A DNA stretch of 52,883 nucleotides from Kitasatospora indigofera (GCF_014655955.1 NZ_BNBO01000060.1:1-52883), one strand, 5' to 3'. Positions 16,258 to 24,166 are shown, counted from the first letter of the stretch. Notes: generated by a model not told the origin, from the letters alone. Made by a program: numbers and translations.

Positions 16258-17052
16258 ATGCTCGACGTGCACGCCTGGGACTCACTGACCGTCGCCGAAC
16301 AGACCCTGTTGCGGGCCGCCATGTCCGGTGGCTCGCTTGCCGGGCAGATCCAGGTGTACGGCACCGCCCTGCGCTGGGCGGGCGCGGCGGAGGCCCCGCC
16401 TCCGCGCAGCTGGACCGAGGACGAACAGCGGGCGCTGGTGCCCGCGTTCGCGGCGCTGACCCTCGACCTGGCCGAGCGCGGACTGGTCACCGTTCGCAGG
16501 CTGCGCGGGAGCTTCCCGGCCGAGGACGATCCGGCGGTCGTCGGGGCGGAGCTGCGGGATCTCCTCGGCCGGCCGTCCACCTGGCTCTGGAACCCCCGGC
16601 CGCCGGACCGGTACCGTCTCGCCGCCACCGAGGCGGTGGGCGAGGACTGGCGCCGGGACCGCTACGCGGTTCCCGACGCCGCCGCCCGTCCCGCCCCGCC
16701 CGCCTGGGAGGAACTGGACCAGGACCAACGGGACGTGATGATCTGCGCCATGGAGGCCAGCGGGATGCTGACCGGCCCGTTCGGGATCTGGGCGGACCTC
16801 CCGGACGACCTCGACGAGTCCGACCGCGCGGGCCTGGTGGACGCCCAACTCGCGCCGCTGCTGCCGTTGGTCCGCGACGGCTGGATCGAGGTGCGGTACA
16901 GACCCGCCCCGGACCGGAACGAGTTCACGGTGATCCCCTTCGAGGGCCTGCGACGTGCCTTCGCCGACCCGGCGCTCCGGCGCGACGACGCGGACGACTG
17001 GGGCATCGGCCTGACCTGCGTCTACACCCACGCCTACCTGGCGCTCAGGTAG
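16258..17052 (+). CDS. Hypothetical protein
   Basis: The 264-residue soluble protein is not one I recognise. It is rich in acidic residues and Trp, with motifs SWTEDEQRALVPAFAALTLDLAERGLV and, near the C-terminus, WGIGLTCVYTHAYLA. Two similar halves may exist, each with an alpha-helical segment ending in a V-x-V-R strand, which could be winged-helix-like folds. ATG at 16258 or GTG at 16267 could start it. It lies 35 bp after the ABC permease and may be read through from that operon. It ends before a strong bidirectional hairpin. Confidence 0.7.
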   Translation: MLDVHAWDSLTVAEQTLLRAAMSGGSLAGQIQVYGTALRWAGAAEAPPPRSWTEDEQRALVPAFAALTLDLAERGLVTVRRLRGSFPAEDDPAVVGAELRDLLGRPSTWLWNPRPPDRYRLAATEAVGEDWRRDRYAVPDAAARPAPPAWEELDQDQRDVMICAMEASGMLTGPFGIWADLPDDLDESDRAGLVDAQLAPLLPLVRDGWIEVRYRPAPDRNEFTVIPFEGLRRAFADPALRRDDADDWGIGLTCVYTHAYLALR

Positions 17053-17091
17053 CGGCCAGCGGCCAGCGGCCCGCGAGCCTGGCCGGCCCGG

Positions 17092-17133
17092 CCGGCCCGG
17101 TGCCGCCCCCTAGCGAGGGCGGCACCGGGCCGG
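17092..17133. terminator. Bidirectional hairpin terminator
   Basis: Arms 17092-17108 and 17117-17133 are perfectly complementary over 17 bp with an 8-nt loop. It sits between the convergent hypothetical gene (ends 17052, plus) and phospholipase C gene (ends 17142, minus). Confidence 0.85.
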
Positions 17134-17141
17134 AGCCGGGC

Positions 17142-19106
17142 TCAGTGCAGACGGCCCGCGTACCGCTGGGCGAACCGGGTACCGGTGCCCGCCGTCACGG
17201 TCAGGTCGTAACGCCCCTGATCAAGGGGCCAGTTGACGGTGGCGCTGCCGCCGGGGGCGACCCAGGCGGTCTGCGCGGCGCCGGCGAAGTCGTTCGGCGT
17301 CAGGGTGAACGACGTCTCAGTCCGGCCGCTGTTGGCGAGCAGTACGGCCACCGTCGTGGCGCCGGGGGCCGGGACGGCCGCGGCGACGGACGGCACGGCG
17401 ACGTCGTCCTGGCCCGCCCGGACCACGGTGCCGGCGAAGCGGCGGACGAAGCCGTCCGGGCCGTGCACGGTGAAGTCGTAGCGTCCGTCCGTGGTGGCGG
17501 CGTCCCAGGTGTAGGTGCGCTGCGCACCCGGCGCGACCGTGAACGGCGTGCCCGCGAACGGGAACACGATGTTCGGGTACACGGTGAACGGGAACGCCAC
17601 CGACCCCTGGTTCGCCAGCGTGCAGGTGACCACGCCCGTCGTCCGGTCGACCGTCGCGTCCGCCCACGGCCGGTACGGAAGCCGGCGGGACGGGCGGGTG
17701 CCCGGCTCCTGGACCGGTATCGCTTGGGTGCCGTTGGCGGGGAGCGGGACGGCCGGGAGCTTGGTGCCCGCATCGGCCTTGGCCATCAGGGCCGTGGTGT
17801 CGGGGAGGGCCGGGACGGTGGTGTCGGGGTTGCTGAAGTCGAAGCAACTGGTGAGATCGCCGCAGACGGCGCGGCGCCAGGCGGAGATGTTGGGCTCCTG
17901 GACGCCGGTGACCTTCTCGAGGAACTGGAGGACGGAGGTGTGGTCGAAGACCTGGGAGTTGACGTAGCCGCCGCGGGTCCAGGGGGACGCGACCCAGAGC
18001 GGGACGCGGTTGCCGAGGCCGATGGCGCGGCCCTGGGTGAACTCCTCGGGGGTGCCGGCCTCGGGGGTGGGCGGGACCATGTGGTCGAAGTAGCCGTCGT
18101 TCTCGTCGTACATGACGAGGAAGACGGTGTGCTGCCACACGGCGGGGTTGGACATCAGGGACTGGAGGGCGGTGTTGACCCAGTGCGCGCCGTAGGCGGG
18201 GCCGGCGTTGGGGTGTTCGGAGAACAGGTAGGGGGCCACCAGCCAGGAGACGGTCGGCAGGGTGCCGTCCTTGCAGTGGGCGTCGAAGGCGGCCGGATCG
18301 AACTTGGTCATCGCGTTGATGTAACGCGGGTCGGTGCTGGGGAAGTTGTGGAACTGCTTGAAGTACGACAGGGCGTTGTCGTCGTAGTCGCCGGTGCGGT
18401 CGTCCTTGCTGGGGTTGTGGTAGACCCGCCAGCTGACACCGGCCGCCTGGAGGCGCTCGGCGTAGGTGGTCCAGTCGGCGACGGGGTTGTCCGTGACGGG
18501 GGTGTTGTCGATCCAGGGCCCGGTGGTGCCGTCGCGGCCGGGGCCCGCGGTGCCGGTCCAGAGGTAGAGGCGGTTGGGGTCGGTGGGGCCGGCGAGCGAG
18601 CAGAAGTAGGCGTCGCAGAGGGTGAAGGCGTCGGCGAGGGCGTACTGGTAGGGGATGTCGGCGCGGGTGAAGTAGCCCATGGTGCGTTCGCCCTTGGCGG
18701 CGATCCACTTGTTCATGGCGCTGTTGTTGATGGCCTGGTGGCCGGTGGCCCAGTCGTGCGCCAGGCCGCCGGCGTTCTGCGCGTTGTACTTGGAGGTGTC
18801 CATCCGGTACGGGAGCATGGCGCCGCCGTCGCTGCGGGCGGTGTCGGGCTGGCGGAAGACGTCGCTGCCGTCGGGGAACTGCAGCGCCTGCTTGTCGTTG
18901 AAGCCGCGGACACCGTTGAGGGTGCCGAAGTAGTGGTCGAAGCTGCGGTTCTCCTGCATCAGGATCACCACGTGCTTCACGTCCGCGATGCTGCCGGCGG
19001 CCGTTGCGGCTGCGGCCGCCGTGGCGGCGGCGGGGAGGCCGACCAGGGCGGTGGCGCCGGCCGCCGCGGTGGCGCCGACGAAGCTGCGGCGGGAAAGCTC
19101 AGGCAT
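17142..19106 (-). CDS. Phosphocholine-type phospholipase C, Tat-exported
   Basis: The 654-residue protein belongs to the non-hemolytic/phosphocholine-preferring phospholipase C family, which splits phosphatidylcholine or sphingomyelin to diacylglycerol or ceramide and a phospho-headgroup. It begins MPELSRRSFVGATAA, a twin-arginine signal, followed by the phosphoesterase start VKHVVILMQENRSFDHYFG. Conserved CDAYFCSLAGPTDPNRLY and FLVMYDENDGYFDHM follow. Two C-terminal beta-domains of the PLipase_C_C type occupy about 440-654. ATG at 19106 has GAGAGG upstream, overlapping the stop of the EEP gene 14 bp away, so the two form an operon. A PHO-like box and operator site 2 precede that operon. It would release headgroup phosphate outside the cell. 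Confidence 0.93.
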   Translation of the reverse strand: MPELSRRSFVGATAAAGATALVGLPAAATAAAAATAAGSIADVKHVVILMQENRSFDHYFGTLNGVRGFNDKQALQFPDGSDVFRQPDTARSDGGAMLPYRMDTSKYNAQNAGGLAHDWATGHQAINNSAMNKWIAAKGERTMGYFTRADIPYQYALADAFTLCDAYFCSLAGPTDPNRLYLWTGTAGPGRDGTTGPWIDNTPVTDNPVADWTTYAERLQAAGVSWRVYHNPSKDDRTGDYDDNALSYFKQFHNFPSTDPRYINAMTKFDPAAFDAHCKDGTLPTVSWLVAPYLFSEHPNAGPAYGAHWVNTALQSLMSNPAVWQHTVFLVMYDENDGYFDHMVPPTPEAGTPEEFTQGRAIGLGNRVPLWVASPWTRGGYVNSQVFDHTSVLQFLEKVTGVQEPNISAWRRAVCGDLTSCFDFSNPDTTVPALPDTTALMAKADAGTKLPAVPLPANGTQAIPVQEPGTRPSRRLPYRPWADATVDRTTGVVTCTLANQGSVAFPFTVYPNIVFPFAGTPFTVAPGAQRTYTWDAATTDGRYDFTVHGPDGFVRRFAGTVVRAGQDDVAVPSVAAAVPAPGATTVAVLLANSGRTETSFTLTPNDFAGAAQTAWVAPGGSATVNWPLDQGRYDLTVTAGTGTRFAQRYAGRLH

Positions 19107-19120
19107 GGTGGACCGGCCTC

Positions 19121-20539
19121 TCAGAGGGTGAAGGTGGCGACGGCGGCGGCGGTGTCCGAGGGCCACTCGTTGGCGGCCGTCGCGGGGTCGGCCTGCGGCC
19201 AGCCGGTGGCCAGGGTGTGTGCCTCGGCCAGGGTGAGCGGGCCGGCGAACTGCACCTGGTCGATCCGGTCCTGCGGCTCCGGCTTGCTGCCCCGGACCTT
19301 GCGGGTGGGCGACCAGGTGTTCCCCGGCAGGGCGACCGGGTCGGGATGCGCGGCGCGGAACGCGTCGGTCAGCCCGGCGGCCTGAAGGGCCACTGTGACC
19401 GGCCAGTTGAGCGGCCGGCCGGTGGCCGCCGTCCAGTCCAGGTGGGACGGCGAGGCGAGACCGGCGGCCAGCAGCACCGGGACGCCGGTGGCGATGTCCG
19501 CCTTGACCGCCGTCGCCAGCGCCTTGGCCTGCTGCAGCCGGACGGAGGCGTTCTCCGCCGCCTCCACCTGGGCCGCGCTCTGGCCGTCCTGCACGGCGTA
19601 CGGGCCGTAGCCGGCCTCGCTCAGGTGGGCGGCCCAGAAGCGGGCCGAGCGGCCGCCCGGCAGTTGCAGGGTGACACCGGCGGCGGGCAGGGCGGTGGTC
19701 ACGGGGGTGACGGCGGTGAGCGGGTAGCGGCTGAGCACGCCGACGCTGCCGGAGCTCTGGTAGGCGTACCAGCCGAGGGCGTCGGCCAGCGCCTGGGCCG
19801 CGGTGCCGGCGGTCTCCTGGAGCGCGACCACGTCCAGGCCCTGGGTCAGGATCACCCGCAGCTGCTTCTCCAGCGCGTCGGTGACGTGGGTGCCGGCGTC
19901 CCAGAGGTTCCAGGCGGCGGTCTTGAGCTGAAGCGGTCCGGCGGCGGCGCGGACGGGCACCAGGACGGTCACGGTGTCGGTGGCGCCCGCGCTGTCCTTG
20001 ACCCCGACGGTGACCAGGGCCGGGTGTGCCGGGGCGGTGGCGGGCGCGGTGCCGGTGACCGTCCCGTCCGCCGCGACGGAGAGCCAGCCGTCCCCGCCGA
20101 TCCGGCGGAACGTCGCGGTGCCGGCCGGGTTGCCCGCCGGCCGGCACCACAGCTTGCCGAGCTTCACGGTGACCGCCCCGCCCGGTGCAACGGCGGTCGC
20201 GGTCAGCGCGTCCACCGCCGCATGCGGCCGTAGCACGGCGGGCTTCGGCCGGAAGGTGAACGGCGTGCTCTGCGCCAGGATGCCGTAGCCGTCCTTCGCC
20301 AACAGGTAGGCCGTGTACGGCCCGCCGGTCAGTGCTGAGGTGTCCAGCTGGACGTCCCCCGAGGCACCGGGGGTGTACTTCCAGAGCAGCGAGGAACCGG
20401 TGCCGGGCTGGCGGGTGCCGTCGTAGATGCCGACCCAGTTCTTGGCATCGGGAGCGCCGGTGGTCCAGTGGAAGGTGAGCTTGTCGCCTTCGACGGGGCC
20501 GGCGGGGGAGCTGAGGGTGAGGGTGCTGCCTGTGGCCAC
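19121..20539 (-). CDS. Endonuclease/exonuclease/phosphatase-fold (EEP) family protein
   Basis: The 472-residue protein has an N-terminal Ig-like domain (KNWVGIYDGTRQPGTG near 30-45), a second beta-sandwich region with a putative Ig-type tail, and a C-terminal EEP domain (about 205-472). In the EEP part LKTAAWNLWDAG and DVVALQETAG match the first catalytic motifs. A GLASPSHLDW stretch stands where GDFN is usual, and DRIDQVQF replaces the D-x-I/L-D motif. The final SDH catalytic motif is not obvious (NEWPSDTAA). Activity is therefore uncertain. No signal peptide is evident from GTG 20539. It is the first gene of the phospholipase C operon and probably works on the same phosphodiesters. Confidence 0.78.
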   Translation of the reverse strand: MATGSTLTLSSPAGPVEGDKLTFHWTTGAPDAKNWVGIYDGTRQPGTGSSLLWKYTPGASGDVQLDTSALTGGPYTAYLLAKDGYGILAQSTPFTFRPKPAVLRPHAAVDALTATAVAPGGAVTVKLGKLWCRPAGNPAGTATFRRIGGDGWLSVAADGTVTGTAPATAPAHPALVTVGVKDSAGATDTVTVLVPVRAAAGPLQLKTAAWNLWDAGTHVTDALEKQLRVILTQGLDVVALQETAGTAAQALADALGWYAYQSSGSVGVLSRYPLTAVTPVTTALPAAGVTLQLPGGRSARFWAAHLSEAGYGPYAVQDGQSAAQVEAAENASVRLQQAKALATAVKADIATGVPVLLAAGLASPSHLDWTAATGRPLNWPVTVALQAAGLTDAFRAAHPDPVALPGNTWSPTRKVRGSKPEPQDRIDQVQFAGPLTLAEAHTLATGWPQADPATAANEWPSDTAAAVATFTL

Positions 20540-20556
20540 GAGGATCCTTCAGGTCA

Positions 20557-20572
20557 AGTTGGTTGCACAACT
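20557..20572. promoter_or_regulatory. Predicted phosphonate-regulon operator, site 2
   Basis: AGTTGGTTGCACAACT fits (A/T)GTTG-N6-CAACT. It lies 17 bp upstream of the EEP/phospholipase C operon start, which is where a repressor would block transcription or early elongation. Confidence 0.55.
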
Positions 20573-20595
20573 GGAGGCCTATTGACCCGAAGGGC

Positions 20596-20613
20596 GGAGT
20601 ACTGCGCGTGAAC
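20596..20613 (-). promoter_or_regulatory. PHO-box-like direct repeat
   Basis: Read on the minus strand, GTTCACG-CGCA-GTACTCC gives two units 11 bp apart. They match the PhoP core GTTCACC at 6/7 and 5/7 positions. It lies upstream of operator site 2 in the direction of transcription. The second unit is weak. Confidence 0.35.
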
Positions 20614-20687
20614 GGCGAGTTACCGGCCGCCGGGGCGCGCGGTAACTCCAGGGCTGTACGGGCGGGGTGGGTCCGCGAGGGTGATCC

Positions 20688-20715
20688 GGGGTTGGGGTTG
20701 GGGCCGGGGTCGGGG
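20688..20715 (+). other. G-quadruplex-like tract 1
   Basis: Five GGGG runs, at 20688-20691, 20694-20697, 20700-20703, 20706-20709 and 20712-20715, are separated by two-base loops (TT, TT, CC, TC). This fits the strict G4 pattern on the plus strand, which is the template for the minus-strand phospholipase operon. Confidence 0.55.
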
Positions 20716-20780
20716 CTTCGGTTGGGCTTCGGTTGGGGTTGGGCTCGCGTTCGGTGTATTCCGGCGAGGGGATACGGCCC

Positions 20781-20803
20781 GGGGGACGGGGACGGGGACG
20801 GGG
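20781..20803 (+). other. G-quadruplex-like tract 2
   Basis: Four G runs of at least four (20781-20785, 20788-20791, 20794-20797, 20800-20803) are separated by AC. The tract is also a 6-bp GGGGAC tandem repeat. It is about 240 bp upstream of the EEP gene. Confidence 0.55.
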
Positions 20804-20907
20804 ACGGCGGCGGGGACGGGGGTCGTCGGCCGGCGGCTACGGGTGCGGCCGCCGGCCGAGGGATCACGGTCGGACGTCCAACGTCGCTGCGGTCGGGTCC
20901 GTGGGGG

Positions 20908-23019
20908 TCAGATTGGTCGAGCTCGGGTTGGGCGACGTGGGTCCGTGGACGTCGTCAGGTTGGTCGACGTGAGGTTGGTCGACGCCTGGGCGGTGGACGT
21001 CAGGGCGGTGGACGCCGGGTCGGTGGCGGACGGGTCCGCCGGTGCAGTCAGGTTGGTCAACTCGGCCAGGACCTCGGCCAGTCGGTCCGGATGGCTCAGC
21101 TGCGGATAGTGGCCCGCGCCCGGCACGGTCACGGCCGGGAGGGTGATCGCGGGGTTGGCCGGTACGGCCAAGGTCAGCGGGTCGTACTCGCCGACCACCA
21201 GTCGCACGGGCACCGGGCAGGACCGCAGCAGTTCCGACAACTTCGACCGTTCCAGCGGCCTTTGCAGGCTCCGCAGCCGGCGGGCGGTTCGTCCCGCCAC
21301 CCCCGGCCGACGCAGGCCGAGCACCGCGGCGGACACCCTGGCCTCGGCCTCCGCGCTGTGCGGGCCCGGGCCGAGCAGGGCGCCGGCCAGGAAGCCGACC
21401 GAGGCCCGGCGCAGGACGGTGGCCGTGATCGGCACGGTCCGGACCGCCCGGCGCGGGCGTGGCTGCAGGAAGTACGGCGCCACCAGTACCAGCGCGGAAA
21501 CCCGCTCGGGGTGCGCCGTCGCGTAGGCCAGCGCGGGACCGGCGGCCGCCGAGTGTGCGACGATCACCGGCCGTGAACGGACCGGCGCCAGAAGGTCGGT
21601 GAGCCACTGCGAGGTGCTCCCGGTGGCGGGCGACGAGCGGCCGAGCCCCGGCAGGTCGGCGAGCAGGGACGGCGCCGGGAGGTGGTCCACGACCGCGTGC
21701 CAACCGGTGGAGTCGAACGGAAGGCCGTGCAGCAGGACGTACCCGGGTGCTTCCCGCTCACCGGTCACGTAGCTGCGGCTCCCGGCGAGCCCGACGAAGG
21801 AGCCGGCCGGCCGGCCGGGAGCTGCACCGACGGCCGCAGCACCGATCGGTTCGCCGCCGGTTGCTTCGCCGCTGGTTGCTTCGGCGCCGGTCGCTGCGGT
21901 GCCGAAGCGATCCGCGACCAAACGGGCGGCCCACCGCCGCAGCAGGTCCTCGACCGGCGGATGCCCGATACCGGCGGCCTCCGCCAACTGCTCGGCGGAG
22001 GAGGTGTCGTAGCGGTCCTCCGAGATGAAGGAGAGCGTCTCGGGATCGGTGCGGGTGAGCGCCCGGGGGAGCCGGCGGAGGACGGTCGTCGGGATGAGGC
22101 GACGCGGCGCGCGCACACCGAGGTGGGCGGCCACCAGCGCGACCAGCTCCGGCAGATCGGGCGTCATCGGGTCGAGCACCGCGTGCACGCTGAGCGGGCC
22201 GCTGTCGTGCTCGGGCACAGCGGCCAGGAAGCGGGCCAGATGGTCGATCGCCACCACGGGCAGGAAGGTCCGCCGGCTGCCGGGGAGTGCCGGGAGGCGG
22301 CCGTGCCACAACTGCTCGACGAGGCTTGCCAGGCCGATGTACTGGCCCGCCTCGCCGGTGACGGAGTGTCCGATCACGCTGCTCGGGTTCACCACGGTCA
22401 GCGGCACCCCCAGCCGAACCGCCTCGACACGGACGGCCGCGTCGCCCTCCAGCTTCGAGGCCTCGTACGCGCCGAGCCGGGCGTACCGCTCGTCGGCCTC
22501 GTGGGGCGGGAGCGGGAAGACGGCGGGGCCGGTCCCGACGCGATAGCCCGAGATGTGCACGAGGCGGCGGAGTCGGGGCCGGGTGGCCGCCCAGCGCAGG
22601 GCGTGCAGCGCGCCGTCGACATTGGCCGCGTGGGCCTCGGCCCTGGACAGGCCGAAGCGGTAGAGGGCGGCCGTGTTGAAGACGTCGCGGACGGTCGTGA
22701 GGTGCGCGTCGTCGGCCGGGCTGAGGCCCAGTCCGGGGCGGGTGATGTCGGCTTCGACCGTCAGGAGCCCGCGTTCGTCCGCGCCGTGCGCACCGAGCCA
22801 CTTGCGGAGCTCGCCGTCCCGCTTCCTGCCGCCTCGGACGGCCGCGGCGACCGTGCGGCCGGAGGAGAGGAGTTCGAGGACGAGCCAGCGGCCGATGAAG
22901 CCGGTGGCGCCGAGGACGAGGGCGGTGGGTGCGGGTGGGGGCGTGGGGTTGGGCGTGGGGTTGGGCATGGGGTTGGTGGGCGTGGGGTTGGTGGGCGTGG
23001 GGTTGGTGGGGGATGGCAT
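20908..23019 (-). CDS. NAD(P)-dependent epimerase/reductase fused to an alpha/beta hydrolase
   Basis: The 703-residue protein joins two enzymes. After a Pro/Thr/Asn-repeat N-terminus (1-32) comes an extended short-chain dehydrogenase domain: G37-A-T-G40-F-I-G43 for NAD(P), YEASK as the YxxxK catalytic motif, and a substrate part to about 370. A Gly/Ala linker leads to an alpha/beta hydrolase (about 425-665) with LLHGLPFDSTGWHAV, the nucleophile elbow VAHSAAAG, and GHYPQLSHP carrying the catalytic His. A Thr/Ser/Asn-rich repetitive tail ends it. ATG at 23019 has GAAAGG upstream. A TetR-type operator overlaps the region just before it, and the TetR gene follows upstream, so the pair is probably a regulated unit. 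Substrates are unknown. Confidence 0.85.
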   Translation of the reverse strand: MPSPTNPTPTNPTPTNPMPNPTPNPTPPPAPTALVLGATGFIGRWLVLELLSSGRTVAAAVRGGRKRDGELRKWLGAHGADERGLLTVEADITRPGLGLSPADDAHLTTVRDVFNTAALYRFGLSRAEAHAANVDGALHALRWAATRPRLRRLVHISGYRVGTGPAVFPLPPHEADERYARLGAYEASKLEGDAAVRVEAVRLGVPLTVVNPSSVIGHSVTGEAGQYIGLASLVEQLWHGRLPALPGSRRTFLPVVAIDHLARFLAAVPEHDSGPLSVHAVLDPMTPDLPELVALVAAHLGVRAPRRLIPTTVLRRLPRALTRTDPETLSFISEDRYDTSSAEQLAEAAGIGHPPVEDLLRRWAARLVADRFGTAATGAEATSGEATGGEPIGAAAVGAAPGRPAGSFVGLAGSRSYVTGEREAPGYVLLHGLPFDSTGWHAVVDHLPAPSLLADLPGLGRSSPATGSTSQWLTDLLAPVRSRPVIVAHSAAAGPALAYATAHPERVSALVLVAPYFLQPRPRRAVRTVPITATVLRRASVGFLAGALLGPGPHSAEAEARVSAAVLGLRRPGVAGRTARRLRSLQRPLERSKLSELLRSCPVPVRLVVGEYDPLTLAVPANPAITLPAVTVPGAGHYPQLSHPDRLAEVLAELTNLTAPADPSATDPASTALTSTAQASTNLTSTNLTTSTDPRRPTRARPI

Positions 23020-23034
23020 GCGAGCACCTTTCGG

Positions 23035-23050
23035 TAGACCGATCTGCATA
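23035..23050. promoter_or_regulatory. TetR-type operator, copy 1 (degenerate)
   Basis: TAGACCGATCTGCATA matches the repeated TAGACCGGCCTACATA at 13 of 16 positions. It lies 16 bp upstream of the reductase/hydrolase start codon at 23019. Confidence 0.55.
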
Positions 23051-23306
23051 ATTTGGGAATGGCGGGAAGTGCGGGAGGGGTGTGGGGCGCGGGAGGGGCG
23101 TGGGGCGTGGGAGGGGCAGGGGTTGCGTGTGGGGCGTCCGGCGGCCGGCCGGTCAGGCGCGCCGGAACAGGTGAGGCTCGCGAGGAGGGCTTGCCCGGGT
23201 GCGGGTCGAAGTCCGAGCGGGACGGGTCCCGGTGGCGCCCGGCGCCGGGGTTCGGCACGCCTGATCTTGTAGGGCGGGCTCGGGTGTGGTCAGGGCCGGC
23301 TCGGAG

Positions 23307-23324
23307 TAGACCGGTCTACATATT
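23307..23324. promoter_or_regulatory. TetR-type operator, copy 2
   Basis: TAGACCGGTCTACATATT contains the perfect 14-bp palindrome GTAGACCGGTCTAC at 23306-23319. It lies in the gap between the tetR stop and the fusion gene. Confidence 0.65.
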
Positions 23325-23372
23325 TTTGCGTCCCGACGAGTCTCCCGCTCGCCATCCGAACCCCGACCGGCC

Positions 23373-23948
23373 TCAGGAGGTGGTGAGCAGCAACTGGGTG
23401 GCGCGCGCAGCCTGGTCGAGCGGTGTGCGGCTGTGGCGCACCCGGGCGAGCAGCAGTGCGCCCTCGAACTGGGCGAGCACCGCGCCGGCGGCGGCGTCGG
23501 CGGCCTCGGGCGTCCGGCCCTCCGAGACCAGTTGTGCCGCCAGCGCCTGCTGCCAGTCGTCGTACGCCTCGGCGCAGACCCGCCGCAGTTCCTCGTTCCC
23601 GCCCGCCACCTCCAGGGCGACGGTGGCGATCGGGCAGCCCTTCGTGTAGCCGGACCCCTCCATGCGGTCGGCGAAGGCGTCCAGCAGACGCCGGACCAGG
23701 ACCCCCGCGCTGAGCTTCTCGCGGGTGAAGGAGTCGATGAGCCCGCTGATCTCCAGCCCGGCTTCGGTCAGGGCTGCCGTGACCAACTGGTCCTTCCCGG
23801 CGGGAAAGTGGAAGTACAGCGAGCCTCGGGGTGCCCCGCTCTCGGCCAGCACCTGGTTGAGCCCGGTGCCGAAGTAACCCTGCGCCTCGATGAGCGTCCG
23901 GGTGGCGGCGACCAGCCGGGCACGTGTCTCCTCGCCTTTTGCTCCCAT
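23373..23948 (-). CDS. TetR/AcrR family transcriptional regulator
   Basis: The 191-residue protein has the TetR N-terminal helix-turn-helix: TRARLVAATRTLIEAQGYFGTGLNQVLAESGAPRGSLYFHF (in part GAPRGSLYFHF). A ligand-binding domain follows, with GSGYTKGCPIATVALE, the pattern seen in the LmrA/YxaF-like TetR group (TetR_C). ATG at 23948 is chosen; the frame runs further upstream only through operator repeats. No good ribosome-binding site precedes it. Three copies of an 18-bp operator lie upstream and two more lie before the next gene, so it probably represses itself and the reductase/hydrolase fusion. The inducer may be a substrate of that enzyme or a drug. Confidence 0.92.
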   Translation of the reverse strand: MGAKGEETRARLVAATRTLIEAQGYFGTGLNQVLAESGAPRGSLYFHFPAGKDQLVTAALTEAGLEISGLIDSFTREKLSAGVLVRRLLDAFADRMEGSGYTKGCPIATVALEVAGGNEELRRVCAEAYDDWQQALAAQLVSEGRTPEAADAAAGAVLAQFEGALLLARVRHSRTPLDQAARATQLLLTTS

Positions 23949-23958
23949 GGCGAAAGAA

Positions 23959-23976
23959 TAGACCGGCCTACATATT
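23959..23976. promoter_or_regulatory. TetR-type operator, copy 3
   Basis: TAGACCGGCCTACATATT starts 10 bp upstream of the tetR ATG. It is placed to block the tetR promoter or the ribosome-binding region. Confidence 0.7.
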
Positions 23977-23995
23977 CTGTCCACGGGCTTCGCCT

Positions 23996-24036
23996 CGCCG
24001 CCAGGGCGGGTGGCGCCCGCGCCCGCCCTGGCGGCG
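23996..24036. repeat. Long inverted repeat in the tetR upstream region
   Basis: Arms 23996-24010 and 24022-24036 are perfectly complementary over 15 bp with an 11-nt loop. It could be a hairpin or terminator, or could hold the flanking operators in a looped arrangement. Confidence 0.6.
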
Positions 24037-24051
24037 GCTGCACTTCGCGGA

Positions 24052-24069
24052 TAGACCGGCCTACATATT
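24052..24069. promoter_or_regulatory. TetR-type operator, copy 4
   Basis: TAGACCGGCCTACATATT is identical to copy 3 and lies 93 bp from it. Confidence 0.7.
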
Positions 24070-24148
24070 CCGCCCGCAGGGCGGCCGCTCCCCACCGTCG
24101 GCCGGCCGGTAGCCGTCACGAACCTCCGTCGCGCGGCCACCCCGCAGG

Positions 24149-24166
24149 TAGACCGGCCTACATAAT
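24149..24166. promoter_or_regulatory. TetR-type operator, copy 5
   Basis: TAGACCGGCCTACATAAT differs from copies 3 and 4 at one base. It lies 97 bp from copy 4. Confidence 0.68.

Larger units (their letters stand above)
20540..20907. promoter_or_regulatory. Control region of the phospholipase operon
   Basis: This 368-bp gap holds operator site 2 and a PHO-like direct repeat near the EEP gene start. Further upstream are two runs of GGGG separated by two-base loops. No gene is visible. These parts are listed separately. Confidence 0.5.
23020..23372. promoter_or_regulatory. Promoter region of the fusion gene, with two TetR-type operators
   Basis: This 353-bp gap lies between the TetR stop and the fusion-gene start. 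Operator-like repeats occur at 23035 and 23307. The stretch 23053-23130 is G-rich and low-complexity (GGGAGGGG-type units). No gene is visible. Confidence 0.5.

Noticed and set aside
17142..20867. One giant 1241-residue minus-strand frame containing phospholipase C
   Set aside because: Its upper part is an out-of-frame shadow of the EEP gene; the Tat signal at 19106 marks the true start.
23035..24166. CRISPR array at the repeated TAGACCGG sites
   Set aside because: Only five short repeats, unevenly spaced (93-650 bp), overlapping promoters. They fit regulator sites, not CRISPR.
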